DNA from: a bacterium
GTDB taxonomy: Bacteria; Chloroflexota; Dormibacteria; Aeolococcales; Bog-877
Length of the DNA stretch: 37,158 bases
Assembly (NCBI GenBank): GCA_021809895.1
Contig: JAJZJU010000005.1
Coordinates: 1-37,158 of the forward strand
Direction: 5' to 3'
The position numbers and the translations under genes are program-made. The notes beneath the pieces were generated by a model. The model was not told the origin of the DNA. It was given only the letters and a program-made list of their open reading frames with translations, and searched no databases. Positions 6,738 through 15,610 of the stretch are shown here, in pieces; position 1 is the first letter of the stretch, and each line of letters begins with the position of its first letter.

Positions 6738-9599
6738 CTACCCGGAGGCGGCGATCACGGCCACCTTCGGCTGGGCCCTCGGCCGGCGGCGGCGGGGCAA
6801 GCTGGTGCGCGTCGGCGCCAGCGCCCAGCGCTCCAGGTCGGTCGGAGCCAGCGCGGGCGAGAAGTAGTGTCCCTGGAGCAGGGCCTCGGGGCAGAGCTTC
6901 CCCAACACTTGGGCCTGCTGTTTCGTCTCCACCCCCTCCACGATCACCTCCAGCTTCAGGGCCCTACCCAGGTCGACGACGCTCTGCACCACCGCGGCCG
7001 CGGTCGGGTCGTCGACCAGGCGGCGCACGAAGGACTGGTCCACCTTGATGGCGTCGACTGGTAGTAGCTGCAGCTGAGCCAAAGACGAGTGGCCGGTGCC
7101 GAAGTCGTCGATGGCGACTCTCACCCCCAGTTGTCGCAGGCTGGTGAGGCGCGCTATCGCCTCGGCGGGATTGGTGGCGATGGTGCTCTCGGTCACCTCC
7201 AGCACCAGCTGGCCAGGTGAGATCCCGGCGGTTGCCAGCGCCACCTCCACGTCCGTCACCAGCGATTCCTCCTGCAGCTGGCGTGCCGAGAGGTTGACCG
7301 CCATCGTCAGCGCATCGCCCTCCCGGAGGGCGAGGTTCCAGCGGTGGATCTGCCGGCAAGCCTCGCTCAAAACCCAGCGTCCCAGAGGCACGATCAAGCC
7401 GGTCGCCTCTGCCACCGAGACGAAGGCATCGGGGAGGATCAGGCCCTCCTCGGGGTCGGCCCAGCGAAGCAGCGCCTCCATCCCCACCAGGAGGTGCCCG
7501 TCGCCGGCCACGATGGGCTGGTAGTGCAGGCGCAGCTCATCCCGTTCCAACGCCCGCCGCAGACCGCTCTCCACATGCATCCGGTGCATCGCCCGCTCGT
7601 GAAGGAAGTCCTCGAACAGGACGTTGCGTCCCTTGCCCTCCCCTTTGGCGGCATAGAGGGCGATGTCGGCGTTCCGCAGCAACACGTCAGGGTCCCCCGC
7701 CTCCTCGCAGGTAACCACCCCGATGCTGGCGGTGACCCGCACCTCCTCCCGGTTGGGCAGCTTCACTGGTGCCTGCAGGATCGCTCCGATGCGTTCCGCG
7801 ACCACCTGAGCGCGACTCGGATCCGGCAGCTCTTCCAGCAGGATGGCGAACTCGTCCCCGCCCAAGCGGGCGAACGTGTCTCCCGGGCGCAGGCACAGCT
7901 TGACCAGGCGCGTGACCTCCAAGAGAGCCTCGTCGCCTGCCGCGTGGCCGTAGCTGTCGTTGATGTTCTTAAAGTCGTCGAGGTCCAACACCAGCAGGCC
8001 CAACGGCAGGCGGCTCCGGCGCGCGTGCAGAGCGTGCTCGATGCGATCCCGCAGCAGGAGGCGGTTCGCCAGCCCGGTCAGGGGATCGTGGAGAGCCTGA
8101 TGGCGAAGCTTCTCCTCGAGCGCCTTGCGCTCGGTGACATCGCGAGCGGTGAGCACAATCGCCCGTACGTCTGGGTCCTGGGTCAGATTGGTTGCCTGCA
8201 CCTCCAGGAGCCGCCACTCGCCGCCGGCGCGGCGCACCCTCAGATCCGGCATCGGGCTGGAGTCTGTGTGAAGGGTCACCGCCTTGACCGCGGCTCGGAA
8301 TCGTCGCAGGTCCTGCGGATGGATGGTGTCGCTCTCCCCATCGAGGCTCAGGGAGTGCAGCGATCGCCCCAGAAATGCCTCCACCGAAGGGCTGACATAG
8401 CTGATGTCACCGCCTTCTCCCACCGCGATCACCAAGTCGGTGGAGTTCTGTACCAGGCCACGGAAACGGGCCTCACTCTGGCTGATGCTCTGGCTGAGCT
8501 CGCAGCGGGCCAAAGCCATCCATGCCTGGGTCACCAGGATTCGGTAGGCCTCGACCAGGTCGGTCTCGAGCGGCTTGGCGCTGGCTACCAAAAGTGACCC
8601 GCGCCCTTCTCCGGAGGCACTGAACGGGACCACCACCAGGTGCTGGTTGCCGGGCGAGAAGTGCAGCAGCGAGCGGACCTGCAGAGAGGGTGACCCATGC
8701 CGCTCAAGGGTCGCGCTGCCCAAGATGACCTTGAGGACCACATCTGGAATCGACGATGGCTCCAGGGACATCTCGGGCTGAGGCTGCTCTGCCTGACCGC
8801 TGGGGGGGGACAGCCAGAGCCGTGAGCCCGACAGCCGCACCACTGCGACCTGCAGCGGGCCGGCCTCATCCGCCAGACCCTGGGCAGCCCGCACCACGGT
8901 GCGGACGATCGCGTCAGGAGTAGGGGACGCCGAAAGGCGCAACCCCGCCTCCCCCAGTTGCTGGGAACGTCCCAGCACGGCTTGGTGCCTGTCGACTGCG
9001 GCTCGGAGCAGTTGACCCACCGCCACCGCCAGGACCATGCCCGCTTCCCCCAGCACGATCGGGAAGGCCAGCTGCGTCTGCCCCGATCCCAGGTGGCTAA
9101 TCCAGACGGCGGCCAGATACGGCAGGGAATACTCGACCACCACCAGGCCCGCACTCCGCCGTCCGGCGTACAGGGCTCGCATGGTCGCGCCCGTGCCCAG
9201 CATCCCGAGGGTGTAGATGGGATCTCCCAGACCCTGGGTGACCAGGAATAGAGCCGGCAGGCTCAGCAGATCCATGAGAAGGTTGAAGTGGCCCAGCCGA
9301 TAGCCGGTCACCCAGGCGATGCCGAGCCAGGCGCCTCCGCCAGCGCTGAGCAGAAGCTGGAATGGCCCGGGCTGGGGCAGCAGGGCAGCCACCACCAGCG
9401 CGATCGCCAGGGCCAGCAGCGCCATCCCCAGGAAGGTCCAGCGCACCAGGGGAAGCAGGTCGGCTGGGGGTGACAGCGCCAGGGCGCCGCGAGCTGGCTT
9501 GGTCGCGCCGGTGGTGCCTCGCTTGATGGACGCGCCTCCAGATTGGGCTGCAGGAGATGGAGACGCGGGCCTCCGCCGCCAACTCTGCGACAGATTCAC
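6738..9599 (-). CDS. Membrane PAS-GGDEF-EAL bifunctional c-di-GMP protein
   Basis: This 953-residue protein carries cyclase and phosphodiesterase domains in one chain. Residues about 40-190 form a five- to six-helix membrane sensor. Residues 210-370 resemble a GAF-like module, and a PAS domain follows (about 385-500, ending in VLTARDVTER). GGDEF (active loop GGDEF at 580-584, RPGD inhibitory site just before it) and EAL (E708 of MEALLRW, LEVTES, IDDFGTG, KVDQSFV, VEGVET) complete the chain. Both sites look intact. The tail is Arg/Pro-rich. The reading frame is open far upstream, but that part lies over the aldo/keto reductase gene. I choose GTG at 9599 because GGAG precedes it by five bases and it lies 57 bases after the reductase stop, so the two genes may be co-transcribed. 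Confidence 0.9.
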   Translation of the reverse strand: MNLSQSWRRRPASPSPAAQSGGASIKRGTTGATKPARGALALSPPADLLPLVRWTFLGMALLALAIALVVAALLPQPGPFQLLLSAGGGAWLGIAWVTGYRLGHFNLLMDLLSLPALFLVTQGLGDPIYTLGMLGTGATMRALYAGRRSAGLVVVEYSLPYLAAVWISHLGSGQTQLAFPIVLGEAGMVLAVAVGQLLRAAVDRHQAVLGRSQQLGEAGLRLSASPTPDAIVRTVVRAAQGLADEAGPLQVAVVRLSGSRLWLSPPSGQAEQPQPEMSLEPSSIPDVVLKVILGSATLERHGSPSLQVRSLLHFSPGNQHLVVVPFSASGEGRGSLLVASAKPLETDLVEAYRILVTQAWMALARCELSQSISQSEARFRGLVQNSTDLVIAVGEGGDISYVSPSVEAFLGRSLHSLSLDGESDTIHPQDLRRFRAAVKAVTLHTDSSPMPDLRVRRAGGEWRLLEVQATNLTQDPDVRAIVLTARDVTERKALEEKLRHQALHDPLTGLANRLLLRDRIEHALHARRSRLPLGLLVLDLDDFKNINDSYGHAAGDEALLEVTRLVKLCLRPGDTFARLGGDEFAILLEELPDPSRAQVVAERIGAILQAPVKLPNREEVRVTASIGVVTCEEAGDPDVLLRNADIALYAAKGEGKGRNVLFEDFLHERAMHRMHVESGLRRALERDELRLHYQPIVAGDGHLLVGMEALLRWADPEEGLILPDAFVSVAEATGLIVPLGRWVLSEACRQIHRWNLALREGDALTMAVNLSARQLQEESLVTDVEVALATAGISPGQLVLEVTESTIATNPAEAIARLTSLRQLGVRVAIDDFGTGHSSLAQLQLLPVDAIKVDQSFVRRLVDDPTAAAVVQSVVDLGRALKLEVIVEGVETKQQAQVLGKLCPEALLQGHYFSPALAPTDLERWALAPTRTSLPRRRRPRAQPKVAVIAASG

Positions 9600-9655
9600 G
9601 CAATCTCCGATCGCAGATGTGCGACGGTGGGTGAACAACTCGTCACCGCCGCCGC

Positions 9656-10636
9656 TCAGGCCGTGGTGGGCTCGCCCTGGCGCAGGAAACCGCCCAGCAT
9701 CTGTGCCGCCATCCGGCCCTTTGACATCTGGAAGAGATCCGCAGCCCTCCTCAGCGCGAGGATCTCCTCCGGGGCGAGCCGGATCTCGGCAGCCGCCACA
9801 TTGGCCTCCAGCTGTGCGATCGACTTTGCCCCTGGGATCACCAGCACCCGAGGCTGCGCGATGAGGTATGCCAGCGCGATCTGCGAGGGCGTGGCGCCGT
9901 GGGCGGCCGCCACCTCCCGCAGCGACTCGACCACCGGCTCGGCTGCGGCCAAGCCCTCGTCGGTGAACAGCGGGTTGTTCTTCCGTACTCCTGCGGGCAC
10001 CTCTCCTTTGCGGTAGCGCCCACTGAGAGCGCCCTGCGCGAGCGGGCTGTAGGCGATTATGAGATGGCTGGTCCGGCTGGCGAAGTCGATCAGCCCCTGC
10101 TCGGGCTTGCGTTGCAAGAGGTTGTAGCGCACCTGGTTGGAGATGATGGGGGACCCCAGCAGACGCTCTGCCCGCCGCCACCTCGACAGCGAGAAGTTGC
10201 TCACCCCCACGTGGCGGCTGAGCCCCTCTTTGAGCACCCGGCGGAGTCCATCCATCTGCACCCCGAGGGGCACCAGTGGATTGGGAAAGTGCACTTGGTA
10301 CAGATCCAGGGCGGTGCGGTCCAGCCGTTCCAGGCTGCGCCGACAGTGGGCCTCCATGACCCCAGGAACCGGCATCAGGGGCAGGAACTTGGAGGCCAAA
10401 AAGATCGGCTCGTCCCAATCTTGGATGGCGGCCCCCACCAGGCCCTCGCTGGCACCCCAGCCGTAGAGCTCGGCGGTGTCCAGCACTGTCACTCCCAATT
10501 CGAGCGCCCGCCGGATGATCGCCAGTGAATCCTTGGGGCCGAACTCCTGGCCGTATCCCCATCCCCGCTCGCCAAACTGCCAACACCCCAGTCCGACCAC
10601 CGAGAGCTTGACCCCGTCCAACTCCAGATATCTCAT
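9656..10636 (-). CDS. Aldo/keto reductase
   Basis: This is a 326-residue NAD(P)H-dependent oxidoreductase with the (beta/alpha)8 barrel of the AKR family. The catalytic tetrad is visible: D53 and Y58 in DTAELYG, K83 in LASKF and H116 in YQVHF. The cofactor-binding C-terminal segment VLVIPGAKSIAQLEANVAA is intact. The ATG at 10636 starts MRYLELDGVKLSVVGLG, the normal family N-terminus; upstream in-frame codons show no similarity. The physiological substrate is unknown. The gene is divergent from a second aldo/keto reductase and lies directly upstream of the GGDEF-EAL gene on the same strand. Confidence 0.92.
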   Translation of the reverse strand: MRYLELDGVKLSVVGLGCWQFGERGWGYGQEFGPKDSLAIIRRALELGVTVLDTAELYGWGASEGLVGAAIQDWDEPIFLASKFLPLMPVPGVMEAHCRRSLERLDRTALDLYQVHFPNPLVPLGVQMDGLRRVLKEGLSRHVGVSNFSLSRWRRAERLLGSPIISNQVRYNLLQRKPEQGLIDFASRTSHLIIAYSPLAQGALSGRYRKGEVPAGVRKNNPLFTDEGLAAAEPVVESLREVAAAHGATPSQIALAYLIAQPRVLVIPGAKSIAQLEANVAAAEIRLAPEEILALRRAADLFQMSKGRMAAQMLGGFLRQGEPTTA

Positions 10637-10962
10637 GGTTCGAGTATGGGCGGCTCGCAGGTGACCGGGGCCGCTGCAGCTTCGCCCCGAGGTGATGCCC
10701 AGCGGAACCGTGCAGCAACCGCCGTCGGTCCAGCGCTCTCCCACTCCAGCTGGTGGAGGACCGGTGGTGGCGACGGGCGCCGCTCAGGCGAGACCGCGGA
10801 GGTGAGGTCCCTCCCCGCTCCTTCGCGCATCATCCACATCGGGCCGCGCCCTGGCAGAGTCGAACTCTGGTCCCTGGTCGCTCGATCGAGGCCCGGGATA
10901 ATGGGAGGCGGAGTCCGCTGATCGGTTCTCCCCACCTTTGCCACTCTGCTCTGGAGAAACCT
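10637..10962. promoter_or_regulatory. Divergent intergenic region with inverted repeat
   Basis: This 326-base region separates two divergent aldo/keto reductase genes and must hold both promoters. I see a perfect inverted repeat at 10855-10869 (CAGAGT-CGA-ACTCTG), a candidate operator. A good ribosome binding site (GGAGA) precedes the ATG at 10963. A T-arm-like GTTCGAC within the repeat on the minus strand does not extend to a tRNA fold. No other gene is evident. Confidence 0.35.
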
Positions 10963-11934
10963 ATGGACTACGTTCATCTCGGCCGCTCCGGCCTTCGCGT
11001 GAGCCCGCTCTGCCTGGGCACCATGAACTTCGGCTCCCGGACAACCGAGGAGGATGCCCATCGCATCATGGACCACGCCCTGGAGCTCGGGATCAACTTC
11101 TTCGACACCGCCAACGCCTACGGGCGCACGGTGCATTGGGGCCTCACCGAGGAGATCCTGGGCAGCTGGTTTGCCAAGGGGGGCGGCAGGCGGGAGAAGG
11201 TCGTCATCGCAACCAAGCTCTACGCCAGCAAGTCCGACTGGCCCAACGACGGACTGCTCTCAGCCCGCAACATCAGGGCGGCCTGTGACGCTTCGCTGAT
11301 GCGGATGCGCACGGACCACATCGACCTCTACCAGATGCACCACATTGACCGCGGCACTCCCTGGGAGGAGATCTGGGAGGCCTTCGAGGTACTGAGACAG
11401 CAGGGCAAGATCATCTACGCCGGCTCCTCCAACTTTGCCGGCTGGCATATCGCCCAAGCCCAAGAGCAAGCGCGTGCACGCCACTACCTGGGGCTGGTCA
11501 GCGAGCAGTCGCTCTACAACCTGCTCGCCCGGGACATCGAACTGGAGGTTCTGCCAGCTTGCCGCGAATACGGCCTGGGGGTGATTCCCTGGAGCCCGCT
11601 CGCCTCCGGCATTCTGGGGGGCGCCCTGGAGAAGCAGCAGGAAGGGCGGCGCGCCGATCCTCACAACGTGGCAAGGGTGGAGCAGCACCGCTCCCAGCTT
11701 GAGGCCTACGCGAAACTCTGCGGCGAGCTCGGCGAGCAGCCGGCCGACGTGGCGCTGGCCTGGCTCCTGCACCAGCCGGGCGTGACCGCGCCGATCATCG
11801 GCCCGCGCACGATCGACCAGTTCAAGGGAGCGCTCCGCGCTTTGGAAATCAAGCTTGACCGGGAGGTCCAAGACCGCCTGGACCAAATTTTCCCAGGACC
11901 CGGCGGAGCAGCCCCGGAGGCGTACGCCTGGTGA
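10963..11934 (+). CDS. Aldo/keto reductase, second copy
   Basis: This is a 323-residue aldo/keto reductase only distantly similar to the one on the other side of the intergenic region. The catalytic residues are D48 and Y53 (FFDTANAYG), K85 (IATKLYA) and H126 (YQMHH). The long loop with SDWPNDGLLSARNI and the late segment GVTAPIIGPRTIDQFKGAL fit the group related to potassium-channel beta subunits. The ATG at 10963 follows GGAGA and starts MDYVHLGRSGLRVSPLCLG, the usual beginning. Its last 86 bases are also the antisense strand of the MFS transporter 3' end, so the two genes overlap tail to tail. Confidence 0.93.
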   Translation: MDYVHLGRSGLRVSPLCLGTMNFGSRTTEEDAHRIMDHALELGINFFDTANAYGRTVHWGLTEEILGSWFAKGGGRREKVVIATKLYASKSDWPNDGLLSARNIRAACDASLMRMRTDHIDLYQMHHIDRGTPWEEIWEAFEVLRQQGKIIYAGSSNFAGWHIAQAQEQARARHYLGLVSEQSLYNLLARDIELEVLPACREYGLGVIPWSPLASGILGGALEKQQEGRRADPHNVARVEQHRSQLEAYAKLCGELGEQPADVALAWLLHQPGVTAPIIGPRTIDQFKGALRALEIKLDREVQDRLDQIFPGPGGAAPEAYAW

Positions 11935-13159
11935 ACGGCTGTTGACGCTGGCCGACCAATTGGGCCTTCATCCCTTGCCTCCCGCCCAGGAGGGCGAGCC
12001 CCATCGCGGCGACCAGTGACATCGCTCCGCCGAGCTCCAGGGCGTGCCGGGGCCCCAGCGGCTGCAGCATGATCCCGCCGGCGATGGTGCCGGCGATCGC
12101 GGCGGTGCTCCCGAAGGCGAAATAGGCGGCGAAGGCGCGTCCCTGGCTGGTGGAGTCAGCTCTGGTCTGCAGCAGCCGGCGGGCAGCCGCAGCTTCTAGC
12201 CCGTTGCCCCCGCCTCCTAAGACATAGGCTGCCACCGCGGAGCCGATCACCGGGCTGAGCCCGGCAAGGGCCAGGCCCAAGCCGGCCAGCATGCCCCCAG
12301 CCGCGATCAGCTTCCAGTGAGCCCATCTGGTCAGTCTCCCGCCCATCAGAGTTCCACCGATCATGCCGGCTCCCCAGGCTGTGATCAGCGCCCCGTAGCC
12401 CAGTCCCCCAGCGCCCAGGACGCGGGTGGCCAGGAATACATCCACCACCACTCCCAGATTGACGGCGACGATCACCATGGCAACCGGAGCCAGGATGAAG
12501 CTGATGGACCGGTCCCGAGCCAGAAGGGCGAAGCCGCTCCAACTGGAGCCATCAGCCAGGGCGGCTGCGTCCGGCGGACGCCTGGACTTGAGCCCGCCCA
12601 GCGCCAGCGAACAAGCGGCGGTCAGCAGAGCGGCGACCAATAGTGGCACCTGGGTCTGCCACAAGGTGGCCAGTCCGGCTCCCGCCAGCGGACCCACGGT
12701 GGCGCCCGCCCACGTGGCTGCCTGCACCACGGACAGCGGGCTGGAGCGCCAGGACTGCGAAGTTTGGTTGGGGATCGCCCCCAAGAGGGCATAGACGCCC
12801 GAGATGCCCACGGATGCGGTCACGCCCAGGACACAACCGAGGCCGAGCACCCAGCCCACCCCGGGAGCGATCGCCAGGAGGGCATCCAGCAGGGCCTCCA
12901 GCCCGGTGACCGCCCTAAGCACCAGAACCGTCTCGATCCGGTCTATGGCCAGTCCCGTCCAGGGGGAGAGTGCGATCGCGGGGACGGTTCCGGCCAGCCA
13001 CAGGCCGGCCACCACCCAGCCCGAGCCGGTGGCGTAGGTTAGGCGCAGGACCAGGGCCACCTGGGCGATCCCGCCGCCAGCCGAGACGGCGAATGCGACC
13101 ATGTAGAGGCGGCGAAGATCGTGACGGGCGCGTGTCGCCCCGAGCAAAGTTTCTTCCAT
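11849..13159 (-). CDS. MFS transporter
   Basis: This is a 436-residue major facilitator superfamily protein with about 12 hydrophobic helices. It resembles the drug-efflux/enterobactin-exporter-like group of actinobacterial MFS proteins (N-terminal RHDLRRLYMVAFAVSAGGG, then helix 2 LAGTVPAIALSPWTGLAIDR with the motif-A-like loop). The substrate is unknown. AAGGAG eight bases upstream supports the ATG at 13159. The last roughly 30 residues (after LVGQRQQPF) are Pro/Gly/Arg-rich and encoded by the antisense strand of the neighbouring reductase gene, as if an earlier stop had been lost. The 163 bases upstream hold its promoter; I could not define hexamers. Confidence 0.9.
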   Translation of the reverse strand: MEETLLGATRARHDLRRLYMVAFAVSAGGGIAQVALVLRLTYATGSGWVVAGLWLAGTVPAIALSPWTGLAIDRIETVLVLRAVTGLEALLDALLAIAPGVGWVLGLGCVLGVTASVGISGVYALLGAIPNQTSQSWRSSPLSVVQAATWAGATVGPLAGAGLATLWQTQVPLLVAALLTAACSLALGGLKSRRPPDAAALADGSSWSGFALLARDRSISFILAPVAMVIVAVNLGVVVDVFLATRVLGAGGLGYGALITAWGAGMIGGTLMGGRLTRWAHWKLIAAGGMLAGLGLALAGLSPVIGSAVAAYVLGGGGNGLEAAAARRLLQTRADSTSQGRAFAAYFAFGSTAAIAGTIAGGIMLQPLGPRHALELGGAMSLVAAMGLALLGGRQGMKAQLVGQRQQPFTRRTPPGLLRRVLGKFGPGGLGPPGQA

Positions 13160-13322
13160 GAGGACAGCTCCTTGGCGAAGGTCGGCGGCTGCGGCCGCAC
13201 GTCAGGGATGCTCGACTCGGCGGCTCGAAGTCCAAGTGATCCGCGCCAGGCGGAACCGAATCGAGATCGGAGCTGTCTCTACAAGGGAAACGGATTGTAA
13301 GCGATCTGGGGACCGGGCGCCT

Positions 13323-13766
13323 CTACCTGGGGCGCTTCAAGCTTCGTCGCTGGAGCGTCGCTTCCGTGGTCTCGGCGGCTAACCTCACCAGTTCCTCGGG
13401 GACGGGCGCGGGCCGGCCATCGCGGAGGCGCACCCAAACCCACTCCGTGAAGATCTCGGCGAGCAATCTCGAGTCCGCTGCCCGTGCGACCGTGGTCCGC
13501 CGCTGGCCCCGAGAACCACGGACCGCCTCAACGCGCACGGTCAGAAGCAGCTCATCGCCATAGCGGGCGGGAAGGTGGTAGTCGACCTCGTTGCGGCGAA
13601 TCACCCAGGTACCGCCGTGTGAACTCGCCCAGGCTGCCCCGAACCCGCTGCGCTCAGCGTGCCGTGTGGCCATCTCCTCGGCCCAGTTGAGGTAGACCGC
13701 ATTGTTCACGTGCCCGTAGGCATCCACCTCGTACTGCCGAACGTACCACCGGTCCGTGTAAACCAA
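13323..13766 (-). CDS. Acyl-CoA thioesterase, hotdog fold (4HBT family)
   Basis: This is a 147-residue hotdog-fold protein. The 4HBT signature is RQYEVDAYGHVNNAVYLNWAEEMATRH, with the catalytic Asp in the position typical of YbgC/4HBA-CoA thioesterases. A central ITWVIR-like strand and DELLLTVRVEAV follow. Such enzymes hydrolyse acyl-CoA thioesters; the acyl chain is not predictable. I prefer the TTG at 13766, because GGAG lies five bases before it and similarity begins at once. An ATG at 13853 would add 29 residues (Cys- and Pro-containing, no similarity, no ribosome binding site). The gene is divergent from the MutS-like operon. Confidence 0.85.
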   Translation of the reverse strand: MVYTDRWYVRQYEVDAYGHVNNAVYLNWAEEMATRHAERSGFGAAWASSHGGTWVIRRNEVDYHLPARYGDELLLTVRVEAVRGSRGQRRTTVARAADSRLLAEIFTEWVWVRLRDGRPAPVPEELVRLAAETTEATLQRRSLKRPR

Positions 13767-13861
13767 GGGATCTCCAGCCACCTCTCCATTATCGAGATCA
13801 CACCAGCAGCCGGTGGCAGGCACAACCAGACGTCGAGGACCTGGCCGACCCATAGCGCCGC

Positions 13862-15610
13862 GTGAGACAATCTCATCACCAGCGCGATGAGGCCCGCGTA
13901 TGCCGCCGTGATCGGCTAATAGCTTCTACCGATCTCAATCCCAAGGCGAAGTTCGGAGGCCGGCATGCTTGGCAGGGTCCGCGTCAGCTCAACCGCCACA
14001 CATGGCGGTGGGTGGTGCTGACGGCCGGAGCGACGCAGGGGAGTGCTGGCGTCGGGGCCGCAGCCCGGGGCGGCGAAGCTCGCCCGCCAGCGCTGAGTTT
14101 GCTTCAGGACCTGTCTGGGCCCTTCGATCCAGGCCACCTGGAGTCCGACTCCGACACCCTGGACGACCTCGGTTTGAGCCAGGTCGTCGACGGGCTGACC
14201 AAGGGCCGGGAGGATTGGGATCTGCGCCCCCTCTTTCTCACCCGCGCCACCAGCGTGGCCACCGTGCGCTACCGGCAAGCCGTCTTTCGCGATCTCGAAA
14301 ACGAGCAGGTAGCGGATGCCATGGTCGGGTTCTGCCGTTCCATGACCGGGTACCGCGAGCTGCTCGGCCGGATCGCGCGTCGGCGTCACGCTCCCCAGCA
14401 GGGTGCCTGGTTCCTGGAAGCGGCGGAGGTCTACTGTAGCGCCCTCCGCGAGCTCGCCTGCCAGCTCGAGACATTGGAACTTGACTCGGCCGGCCTGCTC
14501 GGGTGGCGGGACTTTCTGCTTGGGCTGACGACCTCCACCCAGTTCTCGGACCTTGCCAGGGAAGCTGCCTCGATTCGGGAGCAGCTTGATCGGGTCCAGT
14601 ACCTGGTGGAGGTGGTCGGGGCGCGAGTCACGGTGCGAAGGTTCATGGGCGAGGCGGACTATGGAGAGGAGCTGCGGGCAATGTTCGCCCGCTTCCAGCA
14701 GGGAGAAGCTCGCAGCCATCTCTTTCAGCTACGGGTCCCGCCTGCGCTGAGCGTCGTCGAGGAACGTGTCCTGGACTTGGTGGCGCGCCTGTTCCCAGAA
14801 CCGTTCGCGGAGGTGCAGAGGTTCTGGAGCGTCCACCGAGGCTTCGCGGACCCCACCGTGCTGGCGGTCGAGCGCGAGCTGCAGTTCTACCTCTCCTACC
14901 GAGAGTTCATCGAACCGTTGCGAAGGGCCAGGCTCGAATTCTGCTACCCACATGTGGAAACCGACGCCAGGTCGGAGCGGGTGCTGGGCGGCTTCGATCT
15001 GGGGTTGGCGGTCCGGCTCGCTCAGCGGGGGCAGCAGGTGGTCACCAACGACTTCGAGCTCGCAGGAGAGGAGCGTCTTCTGATCGTGTCGGGCCCCAAC
15101 CAGGGCGGCAAGACGACTCTGGCCCGCAGCTTCGGCCAACTTCACCACCTGGCGGGTCTGGGATGCCCGGTCCCCGGTCGTGAGGCCAGCCTTCTGCTCT
15201 GCGATGAGCTGCTGACACACTTCGACCGGGAGGAGAGACTGGAGGACCTGCGAGGGCGGCTGGAGGATGATCTGGCGAGGGTGGAGGAGATCCTGGGGCG
15301 GGCGACCGCGCGGTCGGTCGTCATCCTCAACGAGACCTTCGGCTCGGCGAGCCTGGAGGACGGGCGCCGGCTGGGGGAGGCCGTGGTGGAACGCCTGATC
15401 GATCGAGGGGTGCTGGGGGTTTACGTGACCTTCATCGAGGAGCTGTCCTCACTCAGTCCGGCGACCGTCAGCATGGTGAGCCAGGTGGACCCAGGGGACC
15501 CGGCCCTGAGGACGTTCCGAGTGGTGCGCCAGCAGGCTGACGGCCTGGCCTACGCCATGGCGCTGGCGGAGCGCCATGGCTTGACCTACTCGCAATTGAA
15601 ACGGTCGTAG
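13862..15610 (+). CDS. MutS-family ATPase A (no mismatch-recognition domain)
   Basis: The open frame gives up to 582 residues. Residues about 80-400 are mainly helical and correspond to the MutS core/lever region. Residues about 400-578 form the MutS-type ABC ATPase, with Walker A GPNQGGKTT (411-419), LNETFGSAS at Walker B (N490-E491) and the closing segment ADGLAYAMALAERHGL. The N-terminal mismatch-binding and connector domains of MutS are absent. The usual Walker B Asp is Asn, and the usual T-H-Y/F is T-F-I. Similarity to the following gene begins near residue 85 (position 14100), so the true start is uncertain: GTG at 13862, GTG at 14012/14015 or TTG near 14100. TAG overlaps the next GTG. 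A DNA-junction or recombination-control role is inference only. Confidence 0.8.
   Translation: MRQSHHQRDEARVCRRDRLIASTDLNPKAKFGGRHAWQGPRQLNRHTWRWVVLTAGATQGSAGVGAAARGGEARPPALSLLQDLSGPFDPGHLESDSDTLDDLGLSQVVDGLTKGREDWDLRPLFLTRATSVATVRYRQAVFRDLENEQVADAMVGFCRSMTGYRELLGRIARRRHAPQQGAWFLEAAEVYCSALRELACQLETLELDSAGLLGWRDFLLGLTTSTQFSDLAREAASIREQLDRVQYLVEVVGARVTVRRFMGEADYGEELRAMFARFQQGEARSHLFQLRVPPALSVVEERVLDLVARLFPEPFAEVQRFWSVHRGFADPTVLAVERELQFYLSYREFIEPLRRARLEFCYPHVETDARSERVLGGFDLGLAVRLAQRGQQVVTNDFELAGEERLLIVSGPNQGGKTTLARSFGQLHHLAGLGCPVPGREASLLLCDELLTHFDREERLEDLRGRLEDDLARVEEILGRATARSVVILNETFGSASLEDGRRLGEAVVERLIDRGVLGVYVTFIEELSSLSPATVSMVSQVDPGDPALRTFRVVRQQADGLAYAMALAERHGLTYSQLKRS

Noticed and set aside
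9600-10718. Open minus-strand frame of 373 codons continuing upstream of the GGDEF-EAL protein
   Set aside because: It runs through the aldo/keto reductase gene in another frame, has low-complexity Arg/Gly/Pro composition and no family similarity; long open frames are common in GC-rich DNA.
10835-10925. tRNA-like T arm on the minus strand in the intergenic region
   Set aside because: The TTCGA loop has only five bases with the best stem, and no acceptor, D or anticodon arms could be paired around it.
10753-10962. 70-residue N-terminal extension of the second aldo/keto reductase
   Set aside because: The extension is Arg/Pro/Trp-rich without family similarity, whereas ATG 10963 has GGAGA upstream and the standard N-terminus.
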